This document shows, in pieces, positions 8,918-20,640 of a stretch of 64,000 nt of DNA. Numbering within the stretch: position 1 is the first letter of the stretch; each line of letters opens with the position of its first letter. A model generated the notes under the pieces. The model did not search any database. It had not been told where the DNA came from and saw only the letters and a list, made by a program, of their open reading frames with translations. Source of the stretch: Moorella mulderi DSM 14980 (GTDB lineage: Bacteria; Bacillota; DSM-521; Neomoorellales; Neomoorellaceae). Position numbers and translations under genes: made by a program. The stretch spans positions 434,001 to 498,000 of the forward strand of contig NZ_LTBC01000001.1 in assembly GCF_001594015.1 (NCBI RefSeq), in the 5' to 3' direction.

Positions 8918-10069
8918 ATGCATATTTCCTGTTCACAACCCCAGCTTTTACAGGCCGTCCAAAAGGTTTACCGGGCCGTAGCCACCACCACTACTCTTCC
9001 AGCCCTTACAGGTATTTTATTCCAGGCACAAGATAATATGCTAACTTTACAGGGAACCGATCTCGATCTAGGCATTATTTACAGTTTCCCTGTGGAAGTA
9101 CTAACTCCTGGCGATCTACTCCTGCCGGCGCGCATTTTTTCAGAAATGGTGCGGCGTTTACCCCCGACTAACCTCTCTTTACAGGCCCTGCCGGATAATA
9201 CCGTTGAAATAACCTACATGCAGTCCAGGGTCCAGTTAAACAGCTTCGATCCCAACCAGTTTCCTTCCCTGCCAGACCTGGAAGGCAATATATCCCTGGA
9301 GGTAGATATAAACACTATTAAAGATGCCGTCCGCAAAGTAACTATAGCTACCAGCAGTGACGATTTACGGAGTATTTTTAGCGGGATACTACTGGAAATA
9401 GAACCTGGTGGAAATCAATTTAACCTGGTAGCTACCGATACCCACCGGCTGGCCGTCTACCATGGCCGGCTGGCGGGATTTACCAGCCAGGAGCCCGTAA
9501 ACGCCCTTATTAGCAGCCGTTCTTTGAATGAACTAGCCCGCCTGCTGCCCAGTGAAGAAGGCCAGGTGCAAATAAGCATTGGTTCCAGCCAGATTTTTGC
9601 CAGCTATGAAAACTTAAGACTATATGCCCGGCTTCTTGATGGAAAATTCCCCCATTATCGCCAGGTTATTCCCCAATCCCATATTACCACAGTAAAGGTG
9701 GCTACCAGGGAGATACTGGAAACAACAGAACGGGCTACCTTGCTGGCCCGGGATGAAATAAAATCCCGTTCTCATATTATCTTCCTGCAGGTAGGTGAAA
9801 CTTTAAAGATTACCAGCGACGCTGCCGAAGTTGGCCACCTGGAGGAAGAACTGGCGGCGCAGGTTGAAGGTGAGCCTTTAACCCTGGCCCTGAACGGCCG
9901 TTATTTACTGGAAACGTTACGTATAATAGACACGGAAGAGGTTATCCTGGAGATGCTGGCACCTTTAAAACCAGTAGTTGTGAAACCGGCAGGCGAGGAT
10001 AATTATTTTTGCCTCATCCTGCCGGTAAGGATTAATAACGCACCGGAAAGCAACCCGCCAGTTGTCTAA
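8918..10069 (+). CDS. dnaN: DNA polymerase III beta sliding clamp
   Basis: This 383-residue protein has the three-domain clamp fold and is recognisable throughout: MHISCSQPQLLQAVQKVYRA at the start, LVATDTHRLAVYHG near 170, and a C-terminus ending in the conserved hydrophobic region VRINNAPE. It encircles DNA and tethers polymerase and other factors. I choose the ATG at 8918 because ggagg lies at 8904-8908, nine bases away. It directly follows the origin. Confidence 0.96.
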   Translation: MHISCSQPQLLQAVQKVYRAVATTTTLPALTGILFQAQDNMLTLQGTDLDLGIIYSFPVEVLTPGDLLLPARIFSEMVRRLPPTNLSLQALPDNTVEITYMQSRVQLNSFDPNQFPSLPDLEGNISLEVDINTIKDAVRKVTIATSSDDLRSIFSGILLEIEPGGNQFNLVATDTHRLAVYHGRLAGFTSQEPVNALISSRSLNELARLLPSEEGQVQISIGSSQIFASYENLRLYARLLDGKFPHYRQVIPQSHITTVKVATREILETTERATLLARDEIKSRSHIIFLQVGETLKITSDAAEVGHLEEELAAQVEGEPLTLALNGRYLLETLRIIDTEEVILEMLAPLKPVVVKPAGEDNYFCLILPVRINNAPESNPPVV

Positions 10070-10080
10070 AGGGGTTAATT

Positions 10081-10308
10081 ATGCCTAGCAAAAACGTACC
10101 TATTACCACTCCATCTATCCGGCTGGACCAGTTCTTAAAATGGGCCGGCATAGCAGCAACCGGCGGCCAGGCTAAGGAAATGATTGCCGGCGGCCTGGTA
10201 CGGGTTAACGGTCAAACAGAGAAACGCCGCAGTCATCCTATAGGGCCTGGCGATGAGGTGGAAATTAAGGGTGACAGCTATAAGCTTACGGCAGCTCCAG
10301 TTGACTAA
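10081..10308 (+). CDS. yaaA: S4-domain RNA-binding protein YaaA (RlbA)
   Basis: This 75-residue protein carries a single S4 domain: IRLDQFLKWAGIAATGGQAK, then GGLVRVNGQTEKRR and GDEVEIKG. The gene always sits between dnaN and recF in Bacillota. S4 proteins of this type bind rRNA or ribosomes. Its last 38 bases overlap recF in another frame, so the pair is coupled. Confidence 0.93.
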   Translation: MPSKNVPITTPSIRLDQFLKWAGIAATGGQAKEMIAGGLVRVNGQTEKRRSHPIGPGDEVEIKGDSYKLTAAPVD

Positions 10309-11362
10309 TTTTCGCAGTTACCGCGAATTAACCTGGAACTGCCAGCCGGGCCTGAACATTATCCAGGGTCCCAACGCGGCCGGCAAGACCAATCTCCTGG
10401 AAGCTGTTGGCTATTTAAGCTTTGCCCGATCCTTGCGCCAGCAGCAAGACCAGCAAGTGGTAAGCTGGGGGGAAAACTCTTTCCAGGTAAAAGGCTTCTG
10501 CAATACCAGCCAGGAAAACCTGGAACTTGCTATTATTTACCAGCAAAATCATAAAGAGTTAACAATTAACGGCCGGCACCACCGCTTAGTTGATCTCCTG
10601 GGTATCTTGCCGGTTATCTATTTTGGACCCGATGACCTGCTCCTGCTTAAAGGTGCGCCTGTCTACCGGCGCCAGTTCCTGGACCGGGAGATAAGCATCC
10701 TTGACCGGCTCTATTGCCACAGCCTCCAGTCTTACCGTCGCCTCCTTTTACAGCGCAACCGTTTACTGCGGGAGATCAAGGCAGGCCGGGGAAAAGTTCA
10801 GGAGCTTGAACCATGGAATGTCCAGTTAGTATCTACCGGCTTGAACATTATCCAGAGAAGAGGGGCCTTTCTCCAGGCCCTGGAACCCCTGGCAGCAGCC
10901 ATCTACCAGAGTATGGATGCCAGGGAACAGCTAACCCTTTCCTACCGGCCCATCGTCGGTGACGGTGAGGAATGGCTGGCAAAAATAACTGCGGGCCAGG
11001 AAAGGGAGATCCAGGCGGGCTTAAGTCTCTGGGGACCCCACCGGGACGATTTCTCCTTTTTTATCGGCGACCATGAAGCACGCTTCTTTGCTTCCCAGGG
11101 CCAGCAAAGGTCGGCCGTGCTGGCCCTCAAAATTGCTGAAGCCAGGATCTTTATGCAGGTCATGGGAAAGAGGCCTATTTTGCTACTTGATGATGTTTTC
11201 TCCGAGCTGGATAGCAAACGCCAGCAGGCCTTGCTGGAACTCCTGGCCACCGCCGGCCAGACATTTTTAACGACCACGGAATTGACCAGATTACCGGCGA
11301 GCCTCCTGGAGCAGGCCACCCTCTGGAAATTATCAGGGGAAAGAAGGTTAGTGGTAGGGTAG
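10271..11362 (+). CDS. recF: DNA replication and repair protein RecF
   Basis: RecF is an ABC-type/SMC-like ATPase that helps load RecA at gaps with RecO and RecR. It has Walker A GPNAAGKTN near residue 31, the signature region SQGQQRSAVLALKIAEA near 278, and Walker B PILLLDDVFSELD near 305. I prefer the GTG at 10271-10273, because gaggtgg lies nine bases upstream and the protein then starts VTAISLRQLQL, giving 363 residues. The ATG at 10253 would add six residues and lacks a site. recR lies at 39 kb in the same window. Confidence 0.94.
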   Translation: MTAISLRQLQLTNFRSYRELTWNCQPGLNIIQGPNAAGKTNLLEAVGYLSFARSLRQQQDQQVVSWGENSFQVKGFCNTSQENLELAIIYQQNHKELTINGRHHRLVDLLGILPVIYFGPDDLLLLKGAPVYRRQFLDREISILDRLYCHSLQSYRRLLLQRNRLLREIKAGRGKVQELEPWNVQLVSTGLNIIQRRGAFLQALEPLAAAIYQSMDAREQLTLSYRPIVGDGEEWLAKITAGQEREIQAGLSLWGPHRDDFSFFIGDHEARFFASQGQQRSAVLALKIAEARIFMQVMGKRPILLLDDVFSELDSKRQQALLELLATAGQTFLTTTELTRLPASLLEQATLWKLSGERRLVVG

Positions 11363-11423
11363 GGATATGTCCCTACCAGAAGATAATATTTTTTTAGCAG
11401 GACCTTATTCGGAGGTGGTTATT

Positions 11424-13708
<2,285 letters not shown>

Positions 13709-13714
13709 GGTGGA

Positions 13715-13735
13715 GGGGGTCTGACCCCCGTTTTT
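13715..13735 (+). terminator. terminator after gyrB
   Basis: The stem gggggt/accccc (13715-13720, 13724-13729) has a three-base loop and is followed by g then TTTTT. It lies seven bases after the gyrB stop. Confidence 0.7.
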
Positions 13736-13747
13736 CTTTAGAGCTGT

Positions 13748-13776
13748 TTGGCGAAAGGACACTGTGAGGTTATAAT
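13748..13776 (+). promoter_or_regulatory. probable gyrA promoter
   Basis: TTGGCG (13748-13753) and a perfect TATAAT (13771-13776) are 17 bases apart, 38 bases before the gyrA start. With the terminator just upstream it makes gyrA a separate transcription unit. Confidence 0.7.
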
Positions 13777-13813
13777 TAGATAAAGAGTCACTGCGAAAGA
13801 AGGTGGAAAATAC

Positions 13814-16234
13814 TTGGCCTTGAGAGAGGGCGGTAAGATTTTAGAAGTCAACCTGGAAGAGGAAATGAAGCGTTCCTACATTGACTATGCCATGAGCGTC
13901 ATTGTGGGCCGCGCTTTACCTGATGTCCGCGATGGCTTGAAACCTGTCCACCGGCGGATCCTTTATGCCATGTACGAAGAGGGGCTAACGCCGGATAAGC
14001 CCCATAAAAAGTCGGCCGTCGTAGTGGGTACGGTGCTGGCCCGTTACCACCCCCACGGCGATGCTGCCGTCTATGAAACCATGGTCCGCCTGGCCCAGGA
14101 TTTTGCCTGCCGCTATCCCCTGGTAGACGGCCACGGTAACTTCGGTTCCGTCGACGGCGACTCAGCAGCGGCCATGCGCTATACCGAAGCCCGGCTGGCG
14201 AAAATTGCCCTGGCCATGCTGGCCGATATTGATAAAGAGACCGTCGACTTCATCGATAACTATGACGGCAGCCTGAAGGAACCGGTGGTGCTCCCGGCGC
14301 GGATTCCCCAGCTTTTAGTCAACGGGTCGGCCGGGATTGCCGTGGGCATGGCCACCAACATCCCGCCCCATAACCTGGGGGAAGTCATCGATGCCCTGGT
14401 CTACCTGATTGACCACCCGGAGGCCGATCTCAAAGACCTTACCCGGTTTATCAAAGGACCGGACTTCCCTTCCGGAGGCCTGATTATCGGCCGGGAAGGA
14501 ATTAGAAACGCTTACCGGACCGGGCGGGGCAGCATCAAGATCCGGGCTAAGGCCCAGGTGGAAACCCTGAGCAACGGCAAGAGCCAGATTGTGGTGACGG
14601 AAATCCCCTACCAGGTCAACAAGGCCCGCCTGGTGGAAACCATTGGCGAGCTGGTGCGGGAGAAAAAAATCGACGGCATTACTGATCTACGGGACGAGTC
14701 CGACCGGACGGGGATGCGCATAGTCATCGAGCTGCGCCGGGATGTCCAGCCCAGGGTTATTCTTAACCAGCTCTATAAGCACACCCAGCTGCAGGAGAAT
14801 TTCGGGGTCATTATGCTGGCCCTGGTGGACGGCCGGCCGCGGATCCTCAATTTACGGGAAATGCTTACCCTCTACCTGGATCACCAGAAGGAGGTAATCA
14901 CCCGCCGTACCCGCTACCTTCTGGCCCAGGCCGAAGCCCGGGCCCATATCGTGGCGGGCCTGCGCATTGCCATCCAGTTTCTCGATGAAGTAATCAAGAT
15001 TATCCGCCAGTCGCCCAATGAACCCGAAGCCTGCCGGGGCCTGATGGAGCGTTTTGCTTTAAGCGACAGGCAGGCCAAAGCCATTGTCGACATGCGCCTG
15101 GGGCGCCTCACGGCCCTGGAAAGGGAAAAGCTAGAAGAAGAATGGGAGGAACTGCAAAAGCGCATTGCTTACCTGAAGGAAGTCCTGGGCAGCGAGGCCA
15201 TGGTCTACGGCATTGTCAGGGAGGAACTCCTCGAGTATAAAAATAAATTTGCTGATCCCCGCCGGACGCAAATTGTCCTGGAAGAAGAAAACCTTGAGGT
15301 AGAAGACTTGATTGCCCGGGAAGATATCGTCGTCACCCTGACCCGCCGCGGCTATATCAAGCGCCAGCCGGTAGACGCCTACCGCAGCCAGAAGCGGGGC
15401 GGCCGCGGTATCCAGGCCATGGGTACCAGGGAAGAAGATTTTGTCCAGGATATCTTTGTTACTACCACCCATCACTACCTCCTTTTCTTTACCAATAAGG
15501 GGCGGGTCTTCCGCCTGCGGGGCCATGAAGTACCGGAGGCCGGCCGCCAGGCCCGGGGGACGCCGCTGGTCAATTTAATTTATCTCAACAAGGAAGAAAC
15601 CATCACCGCCGTTATTCCCATCCGCGACCCGGGTGAAAATGCTTACCTCTTCATGGCTACCAGAAGGGGTACGGTCAAAAAGACCCCCCTGGCTGAATAT
15701 CATACTTCCCGGCGGGACGGCCTCATTGCCATCAACCTGGAAGATGGCGATGAACTTATCGGTGTCCTGCGTACGGAAGGGGATAATGAAGTTATCCTGG
15801 TGACGCGCCAGGGCAAGGCCATTCGTTTTGCCGAAGATGAAGTCCGGCCCATGGGCCGGGCCGCCCACGGCGTAAAAGGCCTGGCCCTGGAAGACGGGGA
15901 CGAGGTCATTGGCCTGGTCCGGGTTAAGGAAGAGGCCGAGCTGGTCGTTGTTTCTGAGAAGGGTTTTGGCAAGCGGACACCTTTGAGCGAGTACCGGGCC
16001 CAGAGCCGGGGCGGCAAGGGTATTATCACCATGAACGTTACTGAACGTACAGGTCCGGTGGCTGCGGTGGCCGTCGTTAGCCAGGATGATGAACTAATGT
16101 TGATCTCAGCCGACGGGATTCTCATCCGCCTTGGTGTGGAGGACATTTCCCGCCAGGGACGCAATACCCAGGGAGTTACCTTGATGCGCCTGGAACACAA
16201 CGACCGCGTGGTAGCCATCGCGCGCGTACAGTAA
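13814..16234 (+). CDS. gyrA: DNA gyrase subunit A
   Basis: GyrA is the cleavage-religation subunit. The catalytic tyrosine lies in [11 protein letters not shown] near residue 122. The QRDR region ([14 protein letters not shown], near 82) carries alanine at the position often serine in other bacteria. The GyrA box appears as QKRGGRG near 530, followed by the repeated beta-pinwheel wrapping domain, which separates it from ParC. The start is TTG at 13814 after aggtgg. Length 806 residues. Confidence 0.97.
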   Translation: MALREGGKILEVNLEEEMKRSYIDYAMSVIVGRALPDVRDGLKPVHRRILYAMYEEGLTPDKPHKKSAVVVGTVLARYHPHGDAAVYETMVRLAQDFACRYPLVDGHGNFGSVDGDSAAAMRYTEARLAKIALAMLADIDKETVDFIDNYDGSLKEPVVLPARIPQLLVNGSAGIAVGMATNIPPHNLGEVIDALVYLIDHPEADLKDLTRFIKGPDFPSGGLIIGREGIRNAYRTGRGSIKIRAKAQVETLSNGKSQIVVTEIPYQVNKARLVETIGELVREKKIDGITDLRDESDRTGMRIVIELRRDVQPRVILNQLYKHTQLQENFGVIMLALVDGRPRILNLREMLTLYLDHQKEVITRRTRYLLAQAEARAHIVAGLRIAIQFLDEVIKIIRQSPNEPEACRGLMERFALSDRQAKAIVDMRLGRLTALEREKLEEEWEELQKRIAYLKEVLGSEAMVYGIVREELLEYKNKFADPRRTQIVLEEENLEVEDLIAREDIVVTLTRRGYIKRQPVDAYRSQKRGGRGIQAMGTREEDFVQDIFVTTTHHYLLFFTNKGRVFRLRGHEVPEAGRQARGTPLVNLIYLNKEETITAVIPIRDPGENAYLFMATRRGTVKKTPLAEYHTSRRDGLIAINLEDGDELIGVLRTEGDNEVILVTRQGKAIRFAEDEVRPMGRAAHGVKGLALEDGDEVIGLVRVKEEAELVVVSEKGFGKRTPLSEYRAQSRGGKGIITMNVTERTGPVAAVAVVSQDDELMLISADGILIRLGVEDISRQGRNTQGVTLMRLEHNDRVVAIARVQ

Positions 16235-16277
16235 GACTTAAATTTCATGGTAACGATCAGGTTATATTGAAAAGTTA

Positions 16278-16306
16278 TTGCTTAAGAGGGTACCCTGTAG
16301 TAGAAT
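16278..16306 (+). promoter_or_regulatory. probable pdxST promoter
   Basis: TTGCTT (16278-16283) and TAGAAT (16301-16306) are 17 bases apart, 35 bases upstream of pdxS. Confidence 0.65.
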
Positions 16307-16341
16307 GAAACTGTGCAGCCAGAACGGTCGAAGAGGGAACA

Positions 16342-17247
16342 ATGGGGGGAACAAAAATGGCAGCAGCAGAAAAAGGAACCTGGACGGTAAAAAAGGGCCT
16401 GGCGGAGATGTTGAAAGGTGGCGTCATCATGGATGTCACCACCCCGGAACAGGCTAAAATTGCCGAAGAGGCAGGGGCCTGCGCCGTAATGGCCCTGGAA
16501 CGGGTGCCGGCCGACATCCGCGCTGCCGGTGGCGTGGCCCGCATGGCCGACCCGACGGTTATCTTACGGATTATGGACGCCGTAACCATCCCGGTGATGG
16601 CCAAGGCTAGAATCGGCCATTTCGTAGAGGCGCAGATTTTAGAAGCCCTGGGCGTTGACTATATCGATGAAAGCGAAGTTCTCACCCCGGCCGATGAAGA
16701 GTTTCATATCAATAAACATGAATTCAAAGTGCCCTTTGTCTGTGGAGCCCGCAATCTCGGCGAGGCTTTAAGGCGCATCGGCGAGGGGGCGGCCATGATC
16801 CGCACCAAGGGCGAGCCCGGTACCGGCAATGTCGTGGAGGCCGTCCGTCATATGCGCCGGGTCATGAGCGAGATCCGGCGGGTGCAGAACCTGCCCGATG
16901 AGGAATTGATGACCTTTGCCAAAGAAATTCAGGCTCCTTATGAACTGGTCAAGCAGGTGAAGGAACTGGGGCGTTTGCCGGTGGTCAACTTTGCCGCCGG
17001 CGGTATTGCCACCCCGGCCGACGCCGCATTAATGATGCAGCTGGGCGCCGACGGTATCTTCGTCGGCTCCGGTATCTTTAAATCCAGTGACCCCATGAAA
17101 CGGGCGCGGGCCATTGTGGCCGCCACCACCCACTTCCGGGAACCGGAAATCCTGGCCGAGGTATCTAAAGACCTGGGCGAAGCCATGCCCGGCTTGGAGA
17201 TTGCCACCATCAGGCAGGAAGAACGCATGCAGGAACGCGGCTGGTAA
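16342..17247 (+). CDS. pdxS: Pyridoxal 5'-phosphate synthase subunit PdxS
   Basis: PdxS makes PLP from ribose 5-phosphate, glyceraldehyde 3-phosphate and ammonia in the DXP-independent pathway. The sequence is highly conserved: [13 protein letters not shown], the lysine in [24 protein letters not shown], and the phosphate-binding end [13 protein letters not shown] and [11 protein letters not shown]. Two starts are possible: ATG 16342 (301 residues) or ATG 16357 with gggggg just before it (296 residues). It pairs with pdxT, 18 bases downstream. Confidence 0.97.
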   Translation: MGGTKMAAAEKGTWTVKKGLAEMLKGGVIMDVTTPEQAKIAEEAGACAVMALERVPADIRAAGGVARMADPTVILRIMDAVTIPVMAKARIGHFVEAQILEALGVDYIDESEVLTPADEEFHINKHEFKVPFVCGARNLGEALRRIGEGAAMIRTKGEPGTGNVVEAVRHMRRVMSEIRRVQNLPDEELMTFAKEIQAPYELVKQVKELGRLPVVNFAAGGIATPADAALMMQLGADGIFVGSGIFKSSDPMKRARAIVAATTHFREPEILAEVSKDLGEAMPGLEIATIRQEERMQERGW

Positions 17248-17265
17248 GAGCGAGGCGAGTTAAAA

Positions 17266-17832
17266 ATGAAAATTGGCGTACTGGCCATGCAGGGCGCCTT
17301 CCGGGAGCATATTGCCTCCCTGGCGGCCCTGGGCGTTGAGGGTGTAGAGATCCGGCGGGAAAGGCAGCTGGAAGGTATTGCCGGGCTCATCATCCCCGGC
17401 GGCGAGAGTACAACCATTGGCAAGTTGATGGTTGAATTCAATCTCCTGGAACCCATCCGGGAACTGGCGGCAGCAGGGATGCCGGTCTTCGGCACCTGCG
17501 CCGGGATGGTGCTCCTGGCCAGGGATATAATCGGTAGCGACCAGCCCCGGCTGGGACTGATGCACGTGAGTGTCCAGCGCAACGCCTATGGCCGCCAGGT
17601 GGACAGCTTTGAGGTTGACCTGGAAATCCCCGTCCTGGGGGAGGAGCCCTTCCATGCCGTCTTTATCCGCGCTCCTTACCTGGAGAGGGTAGAACCCCCG
17701 GCCGAATCCCTGGCCACCTTTATGGGTAAGACCGTCATGGCCCGCCAGGGGAACCTCCTGGCGACGGCCTTCCACCCGGAACTGACTAAAGATTTGCGAG
17801 TACACCGCTATTTCCTGGAGATGATAAAATAA
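17266..17832 (+). CDS. pdxT: Pyridoxal 5'-phosphate synthase glutaminase subunit PdxT
   Basis: PdxT is the class I glutaminase that feeds ammonia to PdxS. The nucleophile cysteine lies in FGTCAGMVLL near residue 79, the oxyanion/glutamine region is GGESTTIGKLM near 46, and the His-Glu pair is in ATAFHPELTKD near 170. The 188-residue length is normal. It is the second and last gene of the operon, ending in a strong terminator. Confidence 0.97.
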   Translation: MKIGVLAMQGAFREHIASLAALGVEGVEIRRERQLEGIAGLIIPGGESTTIGKLMVEFNLLEPIRELAAAGMPVFGTCAGMVLLARDIIGSDQPRLGLMHVSVQRNAYGRQVDSFEVDLEIPVLGEEPFHAVFIRAPYLERVEPPAESLATFMGKTVMARQGNLLATAFHPELTKDLRVHRYFLEMIK

Positions 17833-17857
17833 GAGGGCTGGCGAAAGCCCTCTTTTC
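17832..17857 (+). terminator. terminator after pdxT
   Basis: An 8-bp perfect stem agagggct/agccctct (17832-17839, 17846-17853) with a six-base loop runs into TTTT. The stem starts on the last base of the pdxT stop codon. Confidence 0.88.
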
Positions 17858-17960
17858 TGTCGCCTTGCATCTAGAAACCGCACAAATCACCTTTTTTCCA
17901 CAGAAAGCCTGCAGGTGCTAAATCGTCACCAAACAGGAAACAACTACTTATGGAGGCTAA

Positions 17961-19028
17961 ATGAAAACAATTCAACTTTATAACCGCAGCATAGATGTTT
18001 TAAAGGCTTACCAGGCACCTACGGGTGCCTTCCCGGCGGCTCCTGATTACGCGCCCTATAATTACGTCTGGCTGCGGGACGGGACCTTTATCGCCCGCGC
18101 CTTAGACCTGGTGGGAGAAAGGGAAGGAGCAGCGGCCTTTTACCGTTTTGCCTCCCGCACTATTGTCGCCCACGGGTTTAAAGTAGAAAGGGCTTTGGCG
18201 GCCGCAGCCTGTGGCCGGCCCATTGACGATGGCAGCTGCCTCCATACCCGCTATACCCTCAGCGGGGAAGAGGGCCGGGAGCCCTGGGGCAATTTCCAGC
18301 TGGACGGCTACGGCACCTTCCTCTGGGGCCTGGCCGCCCACCTGCAGGCCGGCGGCCCCTGGAAAGATATTTACCGCCGGGCCGTTGACCTGGTGGTGCG
18401 CTACCTCACCGGCCTCTGGCAGCACCCCTGCCTGGACTGCTGGGAGGAATACGGTGACTACCGCCACCCCTCCACCCTGGCGGCCATATATGGCGGCTTG
18501 AAAGCTATTTTACCCTGGCTGGGGGATCAACAGGGGGTCGTTACGGTACTGGAACAGCTGCCTGACCGGGCCAGGGACGAATTTGTCTGGGACGGCCACT
18601 GGGTCAAGTTTGCCGGGCAGGATGCCGTTGATGCCAACCTCCTCTGGCTGGGAGTACCCTTCGGCCTCTGCAGCCTGGACGATCCCGTTTTCACGGCGAC
18701 GGTGGCCAGGATCGCAACCGAACTTTGTTCCGGTGGCGTCAAGCGTTATGCTGCCGATACCTACTACGGCGGCGGGCAGTGGCTGCTCCTCACCGCCTGG
18801 CTGGCCTGGTACTACCGCCTGAAGGGAAAAGAAGCTCCTGCGCGGGAACTCCTGGCCTGGGTGGAAGACCGGGCCGATAACAACGGCTTCCTGCCGGAGC
18901 AGGTGCCGGAAAACCTTACCTCCGAGGCCCACTACCACTACTGGCTGGAGCGCTGGGGGCCCATCGCCAACCCCCTCCTCTGGTCCCACGCCATGTATAT
19001 CATTACTGTTAGGAGCATGGAAATTTAA
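17961..19028 (+). CDS. GH15-like glycosidase, short form
   Basis: This 355-residue protein matches the (alpha/alpha)6 glycoside hydrolase family 15 pattern. It has an early YNYVWLRDGTFIARAL motif (residues 30-44) and tryptophan-rich repeats such as CWEEYGDYRHPSTLAAIYGG. Family members hydrolyse alpha-glucans or trehalose and usually carry an N-terminal beta domain of about 250 residues, which is absent here. The RBS is ggaggcta before ATG 17961. No signal peptide is seen. A 60-base part (18621-18685) has a degenerate copy at 21592. Exact substrate is unknown. Confidence 0.72.
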   Translation: MKTIQLYNRSIDVLKAYQAPTGAFPAAPDYAPYNYVWLRDGTFIARALDLVGEREGAAAFYRFASRTIVAHGFKVERALAAAACGRPIDDGSCLHTRYTLSGEEGREPWGNFQLDGYGTFLWGLAAHLQAGGPWKDIYRRAVDLVVRYLTGLWQHPCLDCWEEYGDYRHPSTLAAIYGGLKAILPWLGDQQGVVTVLEQLPDRARDEFVWDGHWVKFAGQDAVDANLLWLGVPFGLCSLDDPVFTATVARIATELCSGGVKRYAADTYYGGGQWLLLTAWLAWYYRLKGKEAPARELLAWVEDRADNNGFLPEQVPENLTSEAHYHYWLERWGPIANPLLWSHAMYIITVRSMEI

Positions 19029-19029
19029 A

Positions 19030-19054
19030 AAGCAGCCGCTAAGAGGTTGCTTTT
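19030..19054 (+). terminator. weak terminator after the GH15-like gene
   Basis: The stem aagcagcc/ggttgctt (19030-19037, 19045-19052), with one G-T pair and a seven-base loop, is followed by a short T-rich stretch. It lies directly after the stop. Confidence 0.6.
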
Positions 19055-19121
19055 GTAATAACTTTTCAACTGCTTGCAGAACTTACCTCAATCTGATATA
19101 CTGATATTCGGAGGTGGGATC

Positions 19122-19427
19122 ATGAACGCTGCTCTAACAGAAACCACAAAAGTAGGGAAGAGGGGCACCGTTGTAATCCCGGCAAGCCTGCGTCGTAGAT
19201 ACGGCTTGAAAGAAGGGGCGTTGATGATAGCCGAAGCATGCCCGGAAGGGATATTATTGCGCCCGGCGGTAGCCCTGCCCGTAGAAATTTATAGTCCTGA
19301 GCGGAAGGCCGAATTCCTTTTAAATAATTGCATAACACCTGAAGATTATGCCTGGGCCGTCGAGGAGGTACGCCGGCTGGGACTGGACCCGGCCAAAATC
19401 CCCCACGAAAGGTTAAAAGATAATTGA
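19122..19427 (+). CDS. AbrB/SpoVT-type antitoxin
   Basis: This 101-residue protein has an N-terminal AbrB swapped-hairpin domain (TTKVGKRGTVVIPASLRRRYGLKEG, residues 7-32), typical of DNA-binding antitoxins. The C-terminal part (AEFLLNNCITPEDYAWAVEEVRRLGLDP) would bind the toxin. The ATG at 19122 is chosen for ggaggtgg at 19110. Its stop TGA shares one base with the ATG of the downstream PIN gene. Together they form a VapBC-like toxin-antitoxin pair. Confidence 0.82.
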   Translation: MNAALTETTKVGKRGTVVIPASLRRRYGLKEGALMIAEACPEGILLRPAVALPVEIYSPERKAEFLLNNCITPEDYAWAVEEVRRLGLDPAKIPHERLKDN

Positions 19428-19843
19428 TGGACCGGCTATTTTTGGATGCCAATGTATTATTTTCCGCCGCTTATGGCAGTCCTGCGCTAAACCAGTTATG
19501 GGAAAGGGAACGCCTTAATCGCTGCCGGCTTTTGGTCTCCAATTATGTAATCGAAGAAGCCCGGCGTAACCTTGAACAACAGGAGCATTTAATACGCCTG
19601 GAAAAACTGGTGGCGCAACTTAGAATCGTGCCCGAGGCCGACACCACCATTCCCTGTCCAATTAATCTTCCGCTGAAGGATCGTCCTGTGCTTGTAGCTG
19701 CGATCCAGGCCCGGGCAACCCATCTCATAACAGGGGATTTATGTCATTTTGCCCCTTATCGTGGTCAGGTTATTGCAGGTGTACGCATCTGTACCCCCCG
19801 TGATTACTTGAGTAGCCTGGCGGACGTCGCTACGCCCGGGTAA
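19427..19843 (+). CDS. PIN-domain toxin (VapC-like)
   Basis: This 138-residue PIN-domain protein is a probable ribonuclease toxin. The first acidic residue is in LFLDANVLFSAA (residues 4-15). Later acidic residues follow the pattern NYVIEEARRNLE and LPLKDRPVLVAAIQARATHLITGD. It is coupled to the AbrB-type antitoxin by a one-base TGATG overlap. The PIN fold call is strong, but the RNA target cannot be read from sequence. Confidence 0.82.
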   Translation: MDRLFLDANVLFSAAYGSPALNQLWERERLNRCRLLVSNYVIEEARRNLEQQEHLIRLEKLVAQLRIVPEADTTIPCPINLPLKDRPVLVAAIQARATHLITGDLCHFAPYRGQVIAGVRICTPRDYLSSLADVATPG

Positions 19844-20195
19844 CCCTCGCAGGTGCGGTCGAAGCAGGTGCCTGTAGCGATGGCTGCCCTGGCTTTCCCC
19901 AGCACTGTGATTTAAGGCATACTTTATGCTCCATATGTCCATAAAGCGGAGAGAAAGCGGTGAGAAAGCGGCGAAGGTCCAGGATACGGCGTTAAGTATA
20001 GTTTAACCTATATTGGCTTTGCGGGGGCCTCATAACTTTAATATTTTTGCGGATTACGAAAAAGACACGCCGGTGGCCGGGCCGGTAACCACCTGATTTT
20101 TTATCCCTTCTGCCGGCAACGAGAAAAGACGGCCCGGCCCCGGAAGGTTACGCAATTAGCCATCACCTCCGGCTCCCTGTTAGAATGGGGGCGAA
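19844..20195. other. 352-base stretch without a convincing gene
   Basis: I see no conserved ORF. There are short direct repeats of the type gaaagcgg near 19947-19972. A weak hairpin ggtgg/ccacc (20072-20076, 20089-20093) is followed by a T-rich run and could end an RNA. The stretch ends in the ribosome site of the next gene. Confidence 0.4.
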
Positions 20196-20209
20196 AGGAG
20201 GTGAGCAAG

Positions 20210-20548
20210 ATGGCCAGAGTAACAGCGCCTCTAATGTCCATGGATGCCAGCGGCGCTGTGGGGAAATCCCTGGTATTCGGTAAATGGAAGGGTATTAATT
20301 ATGCGCGCCGGTATCTTGTGCCTGTGAATCCCAATACCATGAACCAGAAGAAAGTCCGCGGCTATTTCTCCCGCGCGGTGGCCGCCTGGCACGGCGAGAA
20401 CAACGAGGTTAAAACGGCATGGAACACGGCCGCCGGCAGCAGGGCCATGACAGGGTTTAATTACTACGTGGCCCAGTACATCAAGTACCTTCACTCCCAT
20501 AACGGCGAGGACCCTACCGCCCCCTACCAGCCGCCCGGACAACCGTGA
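20210..20548 (+). CDS. small protein with GK-WKG motif, unknown function (phage-like flavour)
   Basis: I do not recognise this 112-residue protein. It begins MARVTAPLMSMDASGAVGKS and continues with LVFGKWKGINYARRYLVPVNPNT, then an aromatic-rich middle (AVAAWHGENNEVKTAWN) and a proline-rich end. The GK-x-W-KG-x-x-Y-xRR-x-x-P-NP pattern resembles small proteins found near phage structural genes, which is only an impression. It has one of the strongest ribosome sites here (aaaggaggtga). No phage neighbours remain. A 12-bp hairpin follows it. Confidence 0.6.
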   Translation: MARVTAPLMSMDASGAVGKSLVFGKWKGINYARRYLVPVNPNTMNQKKVRGYFSRAVAAWHGENNEVKTAWNTAAGSRAMTGFNYYVAQYIKYLHSHNGEDPTAPYQPPGQP

Positions 20549-20563
20549 TTGCTGCACCCCGGG

Positions 20564-20596
20564 AGAAGCGGCAAGACTAAAGGCCTTGCCGCTTCT
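20564..20596 (+). terminator. strong hairpin after the 20210 gene
   Basis: The arms agaagcggcaag and cttgccgcttct (20564-20575, 20585-20596) form a perfect 12-bp stem with a nine-base loop, 15 bases after the stop. There is no T-run, so it may act as an RNA 3' end stabiliser or an unusual terminator. Confidence 0.55.
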
Positions 20597-20640
20597 GGCA
20601 TCATGCCCATGAAGCCTCGGTGCCATCCTCCCTTTGCCGC

